Shown: positions 47,218-55,681 of the stretch, piece by piece | Layout of the letters: each line of letters opens with the position of its first letter | How positions within the stretch are numbered: position 1 is the first letter of the stretch | Assembly (NCBI GenBank): GCA_963768025.1 | Contig: CAVYGM010000006.1 | Span: forward strand, 1-64,000 | DNA: 64,000 bases | DNA from: CAVYGM01 sp963768025 | Lineage (GTDB): Bacteria; Bacteroidota; Bacteroidia; Cytophagales; Spirosomataceae | Reading direction: 5' to 3' | The notes under the pieces: generated by a model | Database searches by the model: none | What the model was told of the DNA's origin: nothing | What the model saw: the letters and a program-made list of their open reading frames with translations, nothing else | Program-made: the position numbers and the translations under genes

Positions 47218-47910
47218 CTATAAGTTAGCCAGGTACTGTTGCCCGCCCAAGGCTCTCATTTGTCGGGAAATTTTGCTAGACCGTCCCTGAACATAGGACG
47301 AGGGATTTTTTATAGAGAATTTGATCGGATTAGGCAAAACAGCCGCCATGCGCGCGGCTTCCAGACGGGTTAGTTTTTTGGCAGATTTACCATAAAACCG
47401 CTGAGCGGCGGCTTCTACTCCAAAGGTCATTTTACCGGTTTCGGCTACATTGAGGTACACTTCCAGAATCCGTTCCTTACCCCATACTAGTTCGATCAAC
47501 ACGGTGAAGTAGGCTTCGAGTGCTTTGCGGATATAGCTTCTCCCGTGCCACAGGAATACGTTTTTGGCTACTTGCTGCGAGATGGTGCTGGCTCCCCGGG
47601 TGCGTTTTCGGTTTTCACTCAGCGCATCCGACATGGCGTCAAAATCAAATCCCCAATGGGCCGGGAAGCTTTGGTCTTCTGATGCAATCACGGCCAGAGC
47701 CGCCTCTCTGGAAATGTTGTCGTATGATTCCCAATCGTGGTAAATCTTTGTCTTTTCTCCCGCTCGGGCCGCTTCAATTTTCCGGCCGATCATGTGTGGA
47801 GTCACCCAAACGGGAACGAATTTCAACACCACCACCCAAAGAACTGAAATGATTACGAAGTAGAGCAAGACTTTGGATAAAACCGAAAAAACAAGGCGGA
47901 CCATAAACAA
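47218..47910 (-). CDS. mtgA: Monofunctional biosynthetic peptidoglycan transglycosylase (GT51)
   Basis: Polymerises lipid II into glycan strands at the inner membrane. 230 residues. One N-terminal membrane helix (VLLYFVIISVLWVVVLKFVPV), then GT51 motif 1 AVIASEDQSFPAHWGFD (catalytic Glu), motif 2 RGASTISQQVAKNVFLW, motif 3 RKALEAYFTVLIELVWGKERILEVYLN (shown in two parts in the family), and AAQRFYGKSAKKLTRLEAARMA. No transpeptidase domain, so the MtgA type. Single gene, divergent from the DUF2851 gene. Confidence 0.95.
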   Translation of the reverse strand: MFMVRLVFSVLSKVLLYFVIISVLWVVVLKFVPVWVTPHMIGRKIEAARAGEKTKIYHDWESYDNISREAALAVIASEDQSFPAHWGFDFDAMSDALSENRKRTRGASTISQQVAKNVFLWHGRSYIRKALEAYFTVLIELVWGKERILEVYLNVAETGKMTFGVEAAAQRFYGKSAKKLTRLEAARMAAVLPNPIKFSIKNPSSYVQGRSSKISRQMRALGGQQYLANL

Positions 47911-48012
47911 CTTTCTTTTTACAAATACCCCACAAAGTAAGAAAAGAAATCTGGTAGTTTTTATAGGATTTTGGCTATACTTGTGTCTGATCTCCTATTT
48001 TCCTCCTCCCCA

Positions 48013-49293
48013 ATGAACGAAGATTTCCTGAGTTTTGTATGGCGCTACCAGTATTTCAGCAGCTTGTCTCTTTGCACCCAAACGGGCGAATCCCTGCGGA
48101 TTTTGCGCACTGGACAACGAAACTCAGACGCCGGTCCTGACTTTTCGGAGGCCCGTATCGTACTCGACGGGATCGAATGGGCTGGCTCGGTGGAGCTGCA
48201 CGTAAAATCTTCGGATTGGGTGGCCCACCAGCATACCTCCGACGCCGCCTACGAGAGCGTAATCCTGCACGTGGTTTGGGAAGACGACCGCCCGGTACGC
48301 CGGCAGGATGGTACCCGGCTACCTACCCTGGTACTAAGCCCGCGGGTACAGGAGGGAGTCAGAAACCGGTATGAGTCTTTGATGGATAAACCCTCCGAAA
48401 TTGCCTGCTCCTCCCAGTTTCAGGACATAGCCCGTTTGCCCAAAATTGCCATGCTGGATCGGGTGTTGCTGGAACGTCTGGACACGCGCGCCGAGCGGAT
48501 CAGGGTACTGTGGGAGCAAAACGGACGCGATTGGGAAGAAACGGCCTACCAATGGCTGGGGCAGCATTTCGGTTTTCGGCTCAATACCCCCGCCTTTCTG
48601 CGGCTTACCCAGATCGTCCCCCTAAAGGTGATTCAGAAGCACCGCACTTCCCTGGGACAAATCGAGGCCCTGCTTTTTGGAGCCTCCGGACTCCTTCCGG
48701 AGGTACCCCCCGACGGCTACTCTCAGAACCTGCATAAAGAGTACCAGTTTCTGGCAAAAAAGTATACGATTCTGCCCAAGCAAATGGCACCCCAGGAATG
48801 GAAATTTCTGCGCTTGCGTCCGGCTGGCTTCCCTACCGTCCGCCTGGCCCAGTGGGCAGCACTACTCCAACAACAAGCGGGGTTGTTTGCGGCGCTTACC
48901 TCCATGGAAAAGGTAAGCGACCTGTATGGTCTGTTCCGGGTAACGCAGTCAGCCTACTGGAAAACCCACTACCAGTTCGGGAAGGCAGCCGCCTCGGCCG
49001 TGCCCGCCCTTGGAAAAGACGCCGCCGAATTACTGGTTATCAACGCCGCGGTTCCGCTCATGGTAGCCTATTCCCGGCAGCGCGACCAGGCCTCCTACCT
49101 CGACCGGGCGGTGAGATGGCTGGAACAGCTACCCGCCGAAAAAAACCACATCACCCGCACCTGGGCTGGCCTCGGGATGCAGGTACACACGGCCTTTGAC
49201 AGCCAGGCGCTGCTGGAATGGCAGAGCCAATACTGTGCGCAAAAAAAATGTCTGGATTGTACCGTAGGAGCTGCCTTAGTTCGTCCTTCCTAG
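48013..49293 (+). CDS. DUF2851 family protein
   Basis: About 426 residues from the ATG at 48013 (NEDFLSFVWRYQYFSSLSL). The family hallmark ILRTGQRNSDAGPDFSEARI is followed by WAGSVELHVKSSDWVAHQH and VILHVVWEDDRPV, which together look like a restriction-enzyme-like (PD-D/ExK) core: Asp in NSDAGPDF, Glu-x-His in VELHVKSSDW. The rest is helical. It ends in a Cys-rich tail (YCAQKKCLDCTVG). It is nearly universal in Bacteroidota, function unknown. It overlaps the convergent small membrane protein gene by four bases. Confidence 0.9.
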   Translation: MNEDFLSFVWRYQYFSSLSLCTQTGESLRILRTGQRNSDAGPDFSEARIVLDGIEWAGSVELHVKSSDWVAHQHTSDAAYESVILHVVWEDDRPVRRQDGTRLPTLVLSPRVQEGVRNRYESLMDKPSEIACSSQFQDIARLPKIAMLDRVLLERLDTRAERIRVLWEQNGRDWEETAYQWLGQHFGFRLNTPAFLRLTQIVPLKVIQKHRTSLGQIEALLFGASGLLPEVPPDGYSQNLHKEYQFLAKKYTILPKQMAPQEWKFLRLRPAGFPTVRLAQWAALLQQQAGLFAALTSMEKVSDLYGLFRVTQSAYWKTHYQFGKAAASAVPALGKDAAELLVINAAVPLMVAYSRQRDQASYLDRAVRWLEQLPAEKNHITRTWAGLGMQVHTAFDSQALLEWQSQYCAQKKCLDCTVGAALVRPS

Positions 49294-49490
49294 CTACGGC
49301 TGATGAGATTGACTCCGGAAATCAGGAACACGGCTCCTACCAAAAATGGTACGAGGGAATCCCATTTGCTGATGGTCATGCCCAGCACGGGCTTATCGGA
49401 AAGGAATCCTACGCAGGCAAAAAGGATTACCACAATGCCCAGTATGGTCAGCAGGGAGGCAAAAAAACGTTTGAAGCGGGTATTATCCAT
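49290..49490 (-). CDS. Small two-helix membrane protein
   Basis: 66 residues: a short basic N-terminus (NTRFKRFFAS), helix 1 (LLTILGIVVILFACVGFL), a polar loop with KPVLGMTISKWDS, and helix 2 (LVPFLVGAVFLISGVNLI). This pattern recurs in Bacteroidota as a small unnamed membrane protein. It lies 17 bases downstream of the CCA-enzyme start-to-stop run on the opposite orientation to DUF2851, with which it shares four terminal bases. Function unknown. Confidence 0.65.
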   Translation of the reverse strand: MDNTRFKRFFASLLTILGIVVILFACVGFLSDKPVLGMTISKWDSLVPFLVGAVFLISGVNLISRS

Positions 49491-49507
49491 AGGGTGTTAA
49501 AACTAAT

Positions 49508-50945
49508 TTATTGTTTTTCGTTTGGGTCTGTAACCGGATTAAGGCCCAGTTTTCTCCCTTCCTCTACCATATACGCGTGGGCTGGTTCGTATTCATTCGG
49601 AATAATGCCTTCCAGGATTGCTTCCCGAATGCTCTCTTTTATGAGGCCGATTTCGCGGGATGGTTTTAGGTCAAAGGTCTGCATAATAATTTCACCCGTA
49701 ATCACCGGCTGGAAATTACGCAATTTGTCCTTTTCTTCCAGCTCTTCGAGCCGACGTTCCACCAGGTCAAAATTACGCAGGTACTTCTTTACTTTTTCAG
49801 GATTTTTGGAGGTAATATCCGCCCGGCAAAGCTTCATGAGGGATTCCAGGTCCTCACCGGCCTCCACCAGGAGGCGGCGCATGGCTGAATCGGTGATTTG
49901 TTCCTTGGATAAGACGATGGGGCGAAGATGCAGCCGTACCAGTTTTTGCACAAACCGCATTTTTTCGTTCAAGGGCAGCTTCATCCTTCTGAAAATCCCC
50001 GGCACCATGCGGGCACCCACCTCTTCGTGGTTATGAAAGGTCCAGCCCGCTTTTTTGTCGTACCTCCGGGTAGCCGGTTTGGCTATATCATGCAAAATAG
50101 CCGCCCAGCGTAGCCATAGGTCGTCGGAGTATTCGGCCAGGTTGTCTAGTACCTGCAAAGTGTGGTAAAAATTGTCTTTGTGCCCGCGCCCTTCCACGAT
50201 ATCCACCCCGTGCAGGGCAATCATTTCCGGAAAAATCAGGTGCAGCAATCCGCACTGGTACAGGAGTTTGAAACCGTAGGAAGGTACTTTGGACAAAATA
50301 ATTTTGTTCAATTCCTCGGTGATGCGCTCCATGGACACAATTTCGATCCGCTCCTTCATGTTGCCAATGGCCTCATAGGTATCGGGCTCGATGTCAAAAT
50401 TGAGCTGGGAAGCAAACCGAATGCCTCGCATCATGCGCAGGGGATCATCCGAAAACGTAATGGCGGGGCCGAGAGGAGTTCTGAGCATCCGCATCCGCAG
50501 ATCACGAACACCTCCAAAGGGATCAATCAACTCTCCGAAATCAGCCTCATTCAGACTAATTCCCAGCGCATTTATCTGTAAAATCACGCCGTTTCTGGTC
50601 ATCCTCAAGGGTACCATCTTCTACCACAGGCTTGCGCGAATCGGACCGGTAAGATTCCCGCCGGGCCCCCACAAATTCAACCTCTATATCTTTGTGGCGA
50701 AGGTGGGCCGTCCCAAAATTTTTGAAAACCGACACGTGTACCTCCGGGCCTAGCAAATGAGCCAGCTGCTCGGCCAGGGCGATGCCACTGCCCACACACA
50801 CGATATCAATGTCCTTACTGCTTCGTTTCAACAGCAAATCCCGAACAAACCCACCGATCACCCAGGCCTGTACACCTTCGGCGCGGGCAGCCTGTCTGAT
50901 GGATTCGAAGAGCGGAAAGGTATGTAGTTTATCCTGCAAATTCAT
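49508..50945 (-). pseudogene. CCA-adding tRNA nucleotidyltransferase with HD domain, one frameshift
   Basis: About 478 codons. The head domain has VIGGFVRDLLLKRSSKDIDIV (cut here; GG and the D-x-D metal pair are visible), VEFVGARRESY and RRDFTINALG, followed by the tRNA-binding neck (FSDDPLRMMRGIRFASQLNF) and a C-terminal HD domain (HTLQVLDNL, RWAAILHDIAKPATR, FHNHEEVGA). The frame breaks at about 50590: removing one G turns TDKCAGN into TINALGISLNEADFGEL. The function is CCA-end addition or repair; a poly(A) polymerase role is less likely given the HD domain. Probable sequence error. Confidence 0.92.
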
Positions 50946-51062
50946 GCTGCAAAGGTATACGATTGGTGCGTGAATTGGGAATGATTTAAAAAAACCACCG
51001 ATCTGTTTGGTGTAGCAAGGGCGAATTTGTTACTTCGCTCGGGTAACTATGCGATTGTTCTG

Positions 51063-52469
51063 ATGCTAACTAGGGTACTACCTTTGCTCCTGTTGTTTTT
51101 CCCACTACTGGGCTGGTCCCAGGCCCGGCCTACGACCGCGGCCCAGCCCTCCTGGCAAAAACTGTACATTACCAAAGACAAACGATTCCTATCGCAGGGC
51201 AATGGAAAGGTATTCTATTGGCTGGGTGATACCGCCTGGGAACTCTTTCACCGGCTTACCCGCGAGGAGGTGGATCTTTATCTCAAAAACCGGGCTGAGA
51301 AGGGATTCACAGTCATTGAAGCCGCCGCTTTGGCTGAGTTTGACGGCCTGTCACAACCCAACGCCTACGGTCAGCTGCCGTTGATCAACTCCAATCCTGC
51401 CCAACCCAATGAAGCCTATTTCAAGCATTTGGATTATGTAGTGGATAAAGCGGCTCAGTACCAAATGTTCGTGGGCATCCTTCCTACCTGGGGGGATAAA
51501 TTCAGTAAAAAATTTGGAACCGGGCCCGAGATTTTTACCCCGGAAAATGCCCTGGCCTACGGCGAATTTCTGGGCAGAAGGTACAAAAACAAAAATGTGA
51601 TATGGATTTTGGGCGGTGACCGGAATCCCGAAAACCAAACCCATTATTCCATTATAAAGGCGCTAGTAGAAGGCCTCAAAGCGGGCGACGAAGGAAAGCA
51701 CCTAATGACTTACTTCCCTTCCAGCAACAGCAACTCCTCGGCTTTTTACCATCAGGCTCCCTGGCTCAATATCAACATGTTTCAGTCGGGACAAGCAACT
51801 CGCGATCGAAAAAACTACGTGATGATGCGTCAAAACCACTACCTTTTTCCGGTTAAACCAACCCTGGACGGTGGCCCCCGCTACGAAAACGGGCCCATAA
51901 ATTACAACCCGGACCTGGGTTACTTTTCAGATTTTGACGCCCGGCAGGCGGCTTGGTGGGCCGTACTCTCGGGAGCCTGCGGGCATACCTACGGGTCGCA
52001 TGATGTATGGCAATTTTTTAATCCCAACCGCAATCCACCCATTTCCTATGCCCGTACGCATTGGAAGCGATCCCTGGATCTGCCGGGCGCCTACCAAATG
52101 GGCTACATTCGCCGCCTGATGGAAGCCCATCCGTGGTGGCGCTTGATGCCAGAACAGCGCGTTATAAAAAATTCGAATCCAGAAGATGAGCAGTATCAGG
52201 TTGCGGCTATATCCGAGGATATGAATTTTCTGATCGCCTATACCCCTACGGGCAAGCCCCTCCAAATTGACCTTAGTATGCTGGTGGGTGCGCCCAGGTT
52301 GCTGGCCTTCTGGTATAATCCCCGCGACGGGATGAGCATTCAGATCGGGGAGCTAAAAAACGAAGGTGTGGCGGAGTTCAAGCCCTACGCCGCCGGACCC
52401 GGCACCGACTGGGTTTTGGTCATTGACGACGTCACCCAACCCTGGGCCGGATATGGAATCGGAAAATAA
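51063..52469 (+). CDS. Secreted DUF4038 glycoside hydrolase (GH140 apiosidase-like)
   Basis: About 468 residues from the ATG at 51063, which begins a signal peptide (VLPLLLLFFPLLGWSQA). The barrel domain starts GKVFYWLGDTAWELFHRLTREEVDLYL, cut here, which is the DUF4038 mark, and carries VGILPTWGDKF, NVIWILGGDRNPEN (probable acid/base Asp), and LDGGPRYENGPINYN. The end (AISEDMNFLIAYTPTGKPLQID, WYNPRDG) is a C-terminal beta domain. GH140 enzymes release apiose from rhamnogalacturonan II; whether this one does is unknown, as it stands without other pectin genes. Confidence 0.88.
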   Translation: MLTRVLPLLLLFFPLLGWSQARPTTAAQPSWQKLYITKDKRFLSQGNGKVFYWLGDTAWELFHRLTREEVDLYLKNRAEKGFTVIEAAALAEFDGLSQPNAYGQLPLINSNPAQPNEAYFKHLDYVVDKAAQYQMFVGILPTWGDKFSKKFGTGPEIFTPENALAYGEFLGRRYKNKNVIWILGGDRNPENQTHYSIIKALVEGLKAGDEGKHLMTYFPSSNSNSSAFYHQAPWLNINMFQSGQATRDRKNYVMMRQNHYLFPVKPTLDGGPRYENGPINYNPDLGYFSDFDARQAAWWAVLSGACGHTYGSHDVWQFFNPNRNPPISYARTHWKRSLDLPGAYQMGYIRRLMEAHPWWRLMPEQRVIKNSNPEDEQYQVAAISEDMNFLIAYTPTGKPLQIDLSMLVGAPRLLAFWYNPRDGMSIQIGELKNEGVAEFKPYAAGPGTDWVLVIDDVTQPWAGYGIGK

Positions 52470-52494
52470 TACTAAATCCTTCTGAACCTACGTA

Positions 52495-53265
52495 CTACTC
52501 AAACCGCAGGTGCTTCACTGACTCACCCGATCCGGCCAGTTCGGTAAGGGCATCAATCCCAATGAGCAGGTGTTTTTCTACAAACATGGTCGTCACTTTC
52601 CGATCGCTTTCCTCGGTTTTGACTCCTTCCGGAATCATGGGATTGTCCGATACCAGCAACAGGGCTCCGTGGGGGATGGAATTGGCAAAGCCTACTATAA
52701 AAATTGTGGCCGTTTCCATATCAATCGCCATCGCCCTTATTTCCCTAAGATATTCTTTGAACACCTCGTCATGTTCCCAGATCCGGCGGTTGGTGGTATA
52801 CACGGTTCCCGTCCAGTAGTCCATTTCGTGTTTGGCGATGCTGGATGAAACCGTTCGCTGCAAGCGGAAGGAAGGCAGCGCGGGAATTTCCGAAGGCATG
52901 TAATCGTTGCTCGTACCTTCGCCCCGAATGGCGGCAATCGGCAAAATAAAATCTCCAACCTGGGTTTTCTTCAATCCACCGCATTTCCCCAGAAACAAGA
53001 CCGCCTTTGGCTCAATGGCCGACAACAGATCCATGGCCGTAGCCGCCATGGCGCTCCCCATTCCAAAATTGATGATGGTAATGTTGTTGGCAGTAGCGGT
53101 TTGCATCGCCCGTCCGATGCCCTTTATCTCCACCCCGAATTTATCACTAAACATCGTTACATAGTTGATAAAGTTGGTGAGTAAAATATATTCACCGAAC
53201 TCTTCATTGGGTGTACCGGTATACCGCGGCAGCCAGTTATTAACAATTTCTTCTTTGCTGGTCAT
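52495..53265 (-). CDS. amn: AMP nucleosidase (short Bacteroidota type)
   Basis: Splits AMP to adenine and ribose-5-phosphate. 256 residues, the short form without the N-terminal domain of E. coli Amn. Nucleoside-phosphorylase-fold motifs: ITIINFGMGSAMAATAMDLL (phosphate loop region, about 62-81), VLFLGKCGGLKK, FILPIAAIRGEGTSNDYMP, and AMAIDMETATIFIVG (catalytic Glu in DMET). The protein would supply adenine to the deaminase at 33.5 kb. It diverges from the HsdR-N gene with a 35-base gap. Confidence 0.92.
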   Translation of the reverse strand: MTSKEEIVNNWLPRYTGTPNEEFGEYILLTNFINYVTMFSDKFGVEIKGIGRAMQTATANNITIINFGMGSAMAATAMDLLSAIEPKAVLFLGKCGGLKKTQVGDFILPIAAIRGEGTSNDYMPSEIPALPSFRLQRTVSSSIAKHEMDYWTGTVYTTNRRIWEHDEVFKEYLREIRAMAIDMETATIFIVGFANSIPHGALLLVSDNPMIPEGVKTEESDRKVTTMFVEKHLLIGIDALTELAGSGESVKHLRFE

Positions 53266-53300
53266 AGGGTGTAAGTTGGGGAAATTTTGTAGTTTCGGTC

Positions 53301-53744
53301 ATGGAATCGTTGAATTTACCATCCTTTGCGTACAAAGTTAAAGAGCTAAACGGGAAACCGCATATTTACGACCTCATTCGCAAAAAATACATCATGCTGA
53401 CCCCCGAAGAGTGGGTGCGGCAGCATTTCGTTCACCTGCTGATCAATCACTACCACTACCCCAAAGCGCTTTTTGCCGTTGAAACCGGGCATTTTTACAA
53501 CAAACTCGCCAAACGTTCGGATATTATGGTGTTGGGTACGGATGGGCAGCCGCACCTGTTGGTGGAGTGTAAGTCGCCCGACGTCGCTATTTCCCAGCAT
53601 ACCTTCGCCCAAATCGCCCGTTACAATTTCACCCTGCGCCCGGCTTTTTTGGCCATCACCAATGGCTTGTCCCACTTCTGCTTCTCGGTACAGAGTGGTC
53701 AAATCGAATTCCTGGATGACTTTCCTGCTTTTATAAGGGCATAA
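53301..53744 (+). CDS. Stand-alone HsdR N-terminal-like (PD-(D/E)xK) protein
   Basis: 147 residues consisting only of the nuclease-like domain found at the N-terminus of type I restriction HsdR subunits. Core: TPEEWVRQHFVHLLINHYHYP (cut), KLAKRSDIMVLGTDG (Asp), LLVECKSPDV (Glu-x-Lys) and QIARYNFTL. No helicase or methylase genes are near, so it is not a type I system. Bacteroidota commonly carry this single-domain protein; its role is unknown. A hairpin terminator follows directly. Confidence 0.88.
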   Translation: MESLNLPSFAYKVKELNGKPHIYDLIRKKYIMLTPEEWVRQHFVHLLINHYHYPKALFAVETGHFYNKLAKRSDIMVLGTDGQPHLLVECKSPDVAISQHTFAQIARYNFTLRPAFLAITNGLSHFCFSVQSGQIEFLDDFPAFIRA

Positions 53745-53785
53745 AAAAAGCCCGCTCACGAAGGGTGAACAGGCTTTTCAGGGAT
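53744..53785. terminator. Bidirectional terminator between HsdR-N and yceI genes
   Basis: Imperfect stem AAAAGCCCGCTCAC / GTGAACAGGCTTTT around a GAAG loop (about 53748-53778), with T runs on the minus strand (CTTTTTTTA). It serves the two convergent genes. Confidence 0.6.
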
Positions 53786-53796
53786 ACTGAGATTCG

Positions 53797-54411
53797 TTAT
53801 TTTTTGGCTACCAAGTTTACCTCAATGGTAAAGTCATCGTACACCAGATTGTTGCCTAAGGTAGCAGCATCAAAGAATGACTTGGAACGGAATTTCATGT
53901 CGTACTTGGAGCGATCCACTACGATGGTACCTTTTACCGCAGCGCCATCTTTACCGGGCGTAACGGTTACGGGGAAAGAAACTGGCTTAGTGATGCCTTT
54001 AATGGTAAGGTTACCCGTCACATCGAATGTACCTGCGGCTTTCGGGGTAGCGCTCGTGACCACGAAAGAAGCAGTAGGATGCTTCTCAACCGAGAAAAAA
54101 TCTTCTGATTTTAGGTGACCGGTCAGTTTACCATTGTATTCTTTATCCGTCAGGTCCTGCACGATAATGCTATTCATATCGGCTACAAACGAGCCGGCAG
54201 TCAATTTTGCACCATCCAGGGAGAAAGAACCTTCTTTCAAGTTTATGGTTCCGAAATGCTCACCTGTGACTTTCTTGCCATTCCACTTCAATACACTCTT
54301 GGAGGCATCCACCTTGTAGGTCGTGGCCTTCTTACCATCTTCGGCCGTAGCTACATTCACCACAAAAAGGGCCGCTGCTAAAAATCCGGCAAATTGTTTT
54401 ACTAATTTCAT
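53797..54411 (-). CDS. YceI family secreted lipid-binding-like protein
   Basis: 204 residues with a signal peptide (FAGFLAAALFVVNVATA). The mature protein has the lipocalin-like YceI barrel: YKVDASKSVLKWNGKKVTGEHFGTI (cut at 20 in family alignments), SFVADMNSIIVQDL, LKSEDFFSVEKHPTASFVV, DVTGNLTIKGITKPVSFPV and the C-terminal FTIEVNLVAKK. YceI proteins bind isoprenoid-type lipids. The MarR-family gene lies 68 bases upstream on the same strand, a recurrent Bacteroidota pair; control of yceI by it is inferred. Confidence 0.93.
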   Translation of the reverse strand: MKLVKQFAGFLAAALFVVNVATAEDGKKATTYKVDASKSVLKWNGKKVTGEHFGTINLKEGSFSLDGAKLTAGSFVADMNSIIVQDLTDKEYNGKLTGHLKSEDFFSVEKHPTASFVVTSATPKAAGTFDVTGNLTIKGITKPVSFPVTVTPGKDGAAVKGTIVVDRSKYDMKFRSKSFFDAATLGNNLVYDDFTIEVNLVAKK

Positions 54412-54479
54412 AATTTGATTTTGATTGATTTGGTATAGGTTGTTTTACTTGTTAAAGTTAGTTGTATGTACACTATGTA

Positions 54480-54941
54480 TTAATCTGAAAGTCGTAATTT
54501 GTCGAGCAACCGGCTCACGGTATCGGCTTCTTCCGGGGTTAAGGAATACAGGTTTTTTTCCCAACTATCCACCAAGGGGTCTATTTCTTTTAAAATGGCA
54601 AGTCCTTTTTCGGTGATCAGTACATCCACCGCCCGACGATCCGAAGGGCACACTTTCCGCACTAGAAACTCCTTCGAAAGCAACTTGTCCACCAAACGAG
54701 ACGTGTTGGACGTCTTGTCCAGCATTCTTTCCGTAATTTCACTTACTTTCATGGGGGCAGCACTATGGCCACGCAAAATCCGGAGGACGTTGTACTGCTG
54801 GGGAGTCAGGTCAAATTCCCGCAAAAGTTCCAACTGCTGATACATGATCCAGTTCCCAGTGTATATCAAATTGATTGATAACTTCTGGTAGGGGCTTTTG
54901 AATTTCTTCTGCTTTATATCCTGTTCGATTGACATAGTCAT
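54480..54941 (-). CDS. MarR family transcriptional regulator
   Basis: About 153 residues from the ATG at 54941 (or 54935; open to 54983, which would overlap the operator-like sequence). The winged helix-turn-helix: FDLTPQQYNVLRILRGHSA, MKVSEITERMLDKTSNTSRLVDKL (recognition region), then the wing VRKVCPSDRRAVDVLITEKGL with the family's DRR. The dimerisation helices flank it. It is followed by yceI. Three octamer half-sites lie directly ahead of its start, so it probably represses itself and perhaps yceI; the ligand is unknown. Confidence 0.92.
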   Translation of the reverse strand: MTMSIEQDIKQKKFKSPYQKLSINLIYTGNWIMYQQLELLREFDLTPQQYNVLRILRGHSAAPMKVSEITERMLDKTSNTSRLVDKLLSKEFLVRKVCPSDRRAVDVLITEKGLAILKEIDPLVDSWEKNLYSLTPEEADTVSRLLDKLRLSD

Positions 54942-54956
54942 TTTTGATGCAACAAA

Positions 54957-54991
54957 TTTAATGTTATTACATTTAATGTACAAACATTAAA
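54957..54991. promoter_or_regulatory. Candidate MarR operator: three TTTAATGT half-sites
   Basis: TTTAATGT at 54957-54964 and 54972-54979, and its complement ACATTAAA at 54984-54991. The last two form an inverted pair (TTAATG-N6-CATTAA), suited to a MarR dimer. The block lies 16 bases before the regulator's start and within the gap to the divergent maf gene. Confidence 0.55.
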
Positions 54992-55086
54992 CTCATTATT
55001 TTTTCAAATAGTTCAAATTAGAGCGTTCCGGCTAACCTTCCTTCGGTGTATATTGCCAACATTTAGTATGATTTACTTTTCCCTGC

Positions 55087-55668
55087 ATGAATATTGCCCT
55101 AACCCGGCCCTTACTTCTGGCCTCCAATTCCCCCCGCCGCCGCCAACTCGTTCAAGACTGTGGGTTTGAGTTTACGGTTCAGGTAAGACCAACGGATGAG
55201 AGCTTTCCGGCGCATTTGAATCCCGAAGAAGTTCCAGCCTACCTGGCTCGTCACAAAGCTGAACAGTTCCTTCCGGATGCCGCGAACCACTTGGTACTTT
55301 GTGCCGATACCATCGTGGTAAAAGACGGGCAGATCCTCAACAAACCCAACGACAAACAGGAGGCACTTCACATGCTCCGGCTCTTGTCCGGCACCACCCA
55401 CCAGGTAATCACGGGCGTATGCTTGCTGGCCGATACTCTTTTTTATGTAGAAACCGACTCCGCTGAGGTTACCTTTCGGACGCTCACGGAAGCCGAACTA
55501 GATTTCTATCTTCATCATCAGCCTCCTTTTGACAAAGCTGGCGGCTATGGCATTCAGGATTGGATCGGTATGATTGGGATTGAACGCATCGCCGGGTCGT
55601 TTTATACCATCATGGGACTTCCCACCCACCTGGTGTACAGGCTACTTGCTCCCTACTTTCAGAATTAA
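55087..55668 (+). CDS. maf: Maf-like nucleoside triphosphate pyrophosphatase (dTTP/UTP type)
   Basis: Hydrolyses non-canonical or excess nucleotides. 193 residues. Motifs: LLLASNSPRRRQLVQDCGFEF (first 20 in family: ASxSPRRxxLL), PAYLARHKAEQF, LCADTIVVKDGQILNKPND, LRLLSGTTHQVITGVCL and DKAGGYGIQDWIG, all diagnostic. The start at 55087 gives the normal N-terminus. The GH13 gene starts 14 bases after its stop, so they are probably co-transcribed. Confidence 0.93.
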   Translation: MNIALTRPLLLASNSPRRRQLVQDCGFEFTVQVRPTDESFPAHLNPEEVPAYLARHKAEQFLPDAANHLVLCADTIVVKDGQILNKPNDKQEALHMLRLLSGTTHQVITGVCLLADTLFYVETDSAEVTFRTLTEAELDFYLHHQPPFDKAGGYGIQDWIGMIGIERIAGSFYTIMGLPTHLVYRLLAPYFQN

Positions 55669-55681
55669 TTCCGCAAAATTT

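Noticed and set aside
53301..53744. Type I restriction-modification system
   Set aside because: Only the HsdR N-terminal-like domain is present; there is no motor, methylase or specificity gene nearby.
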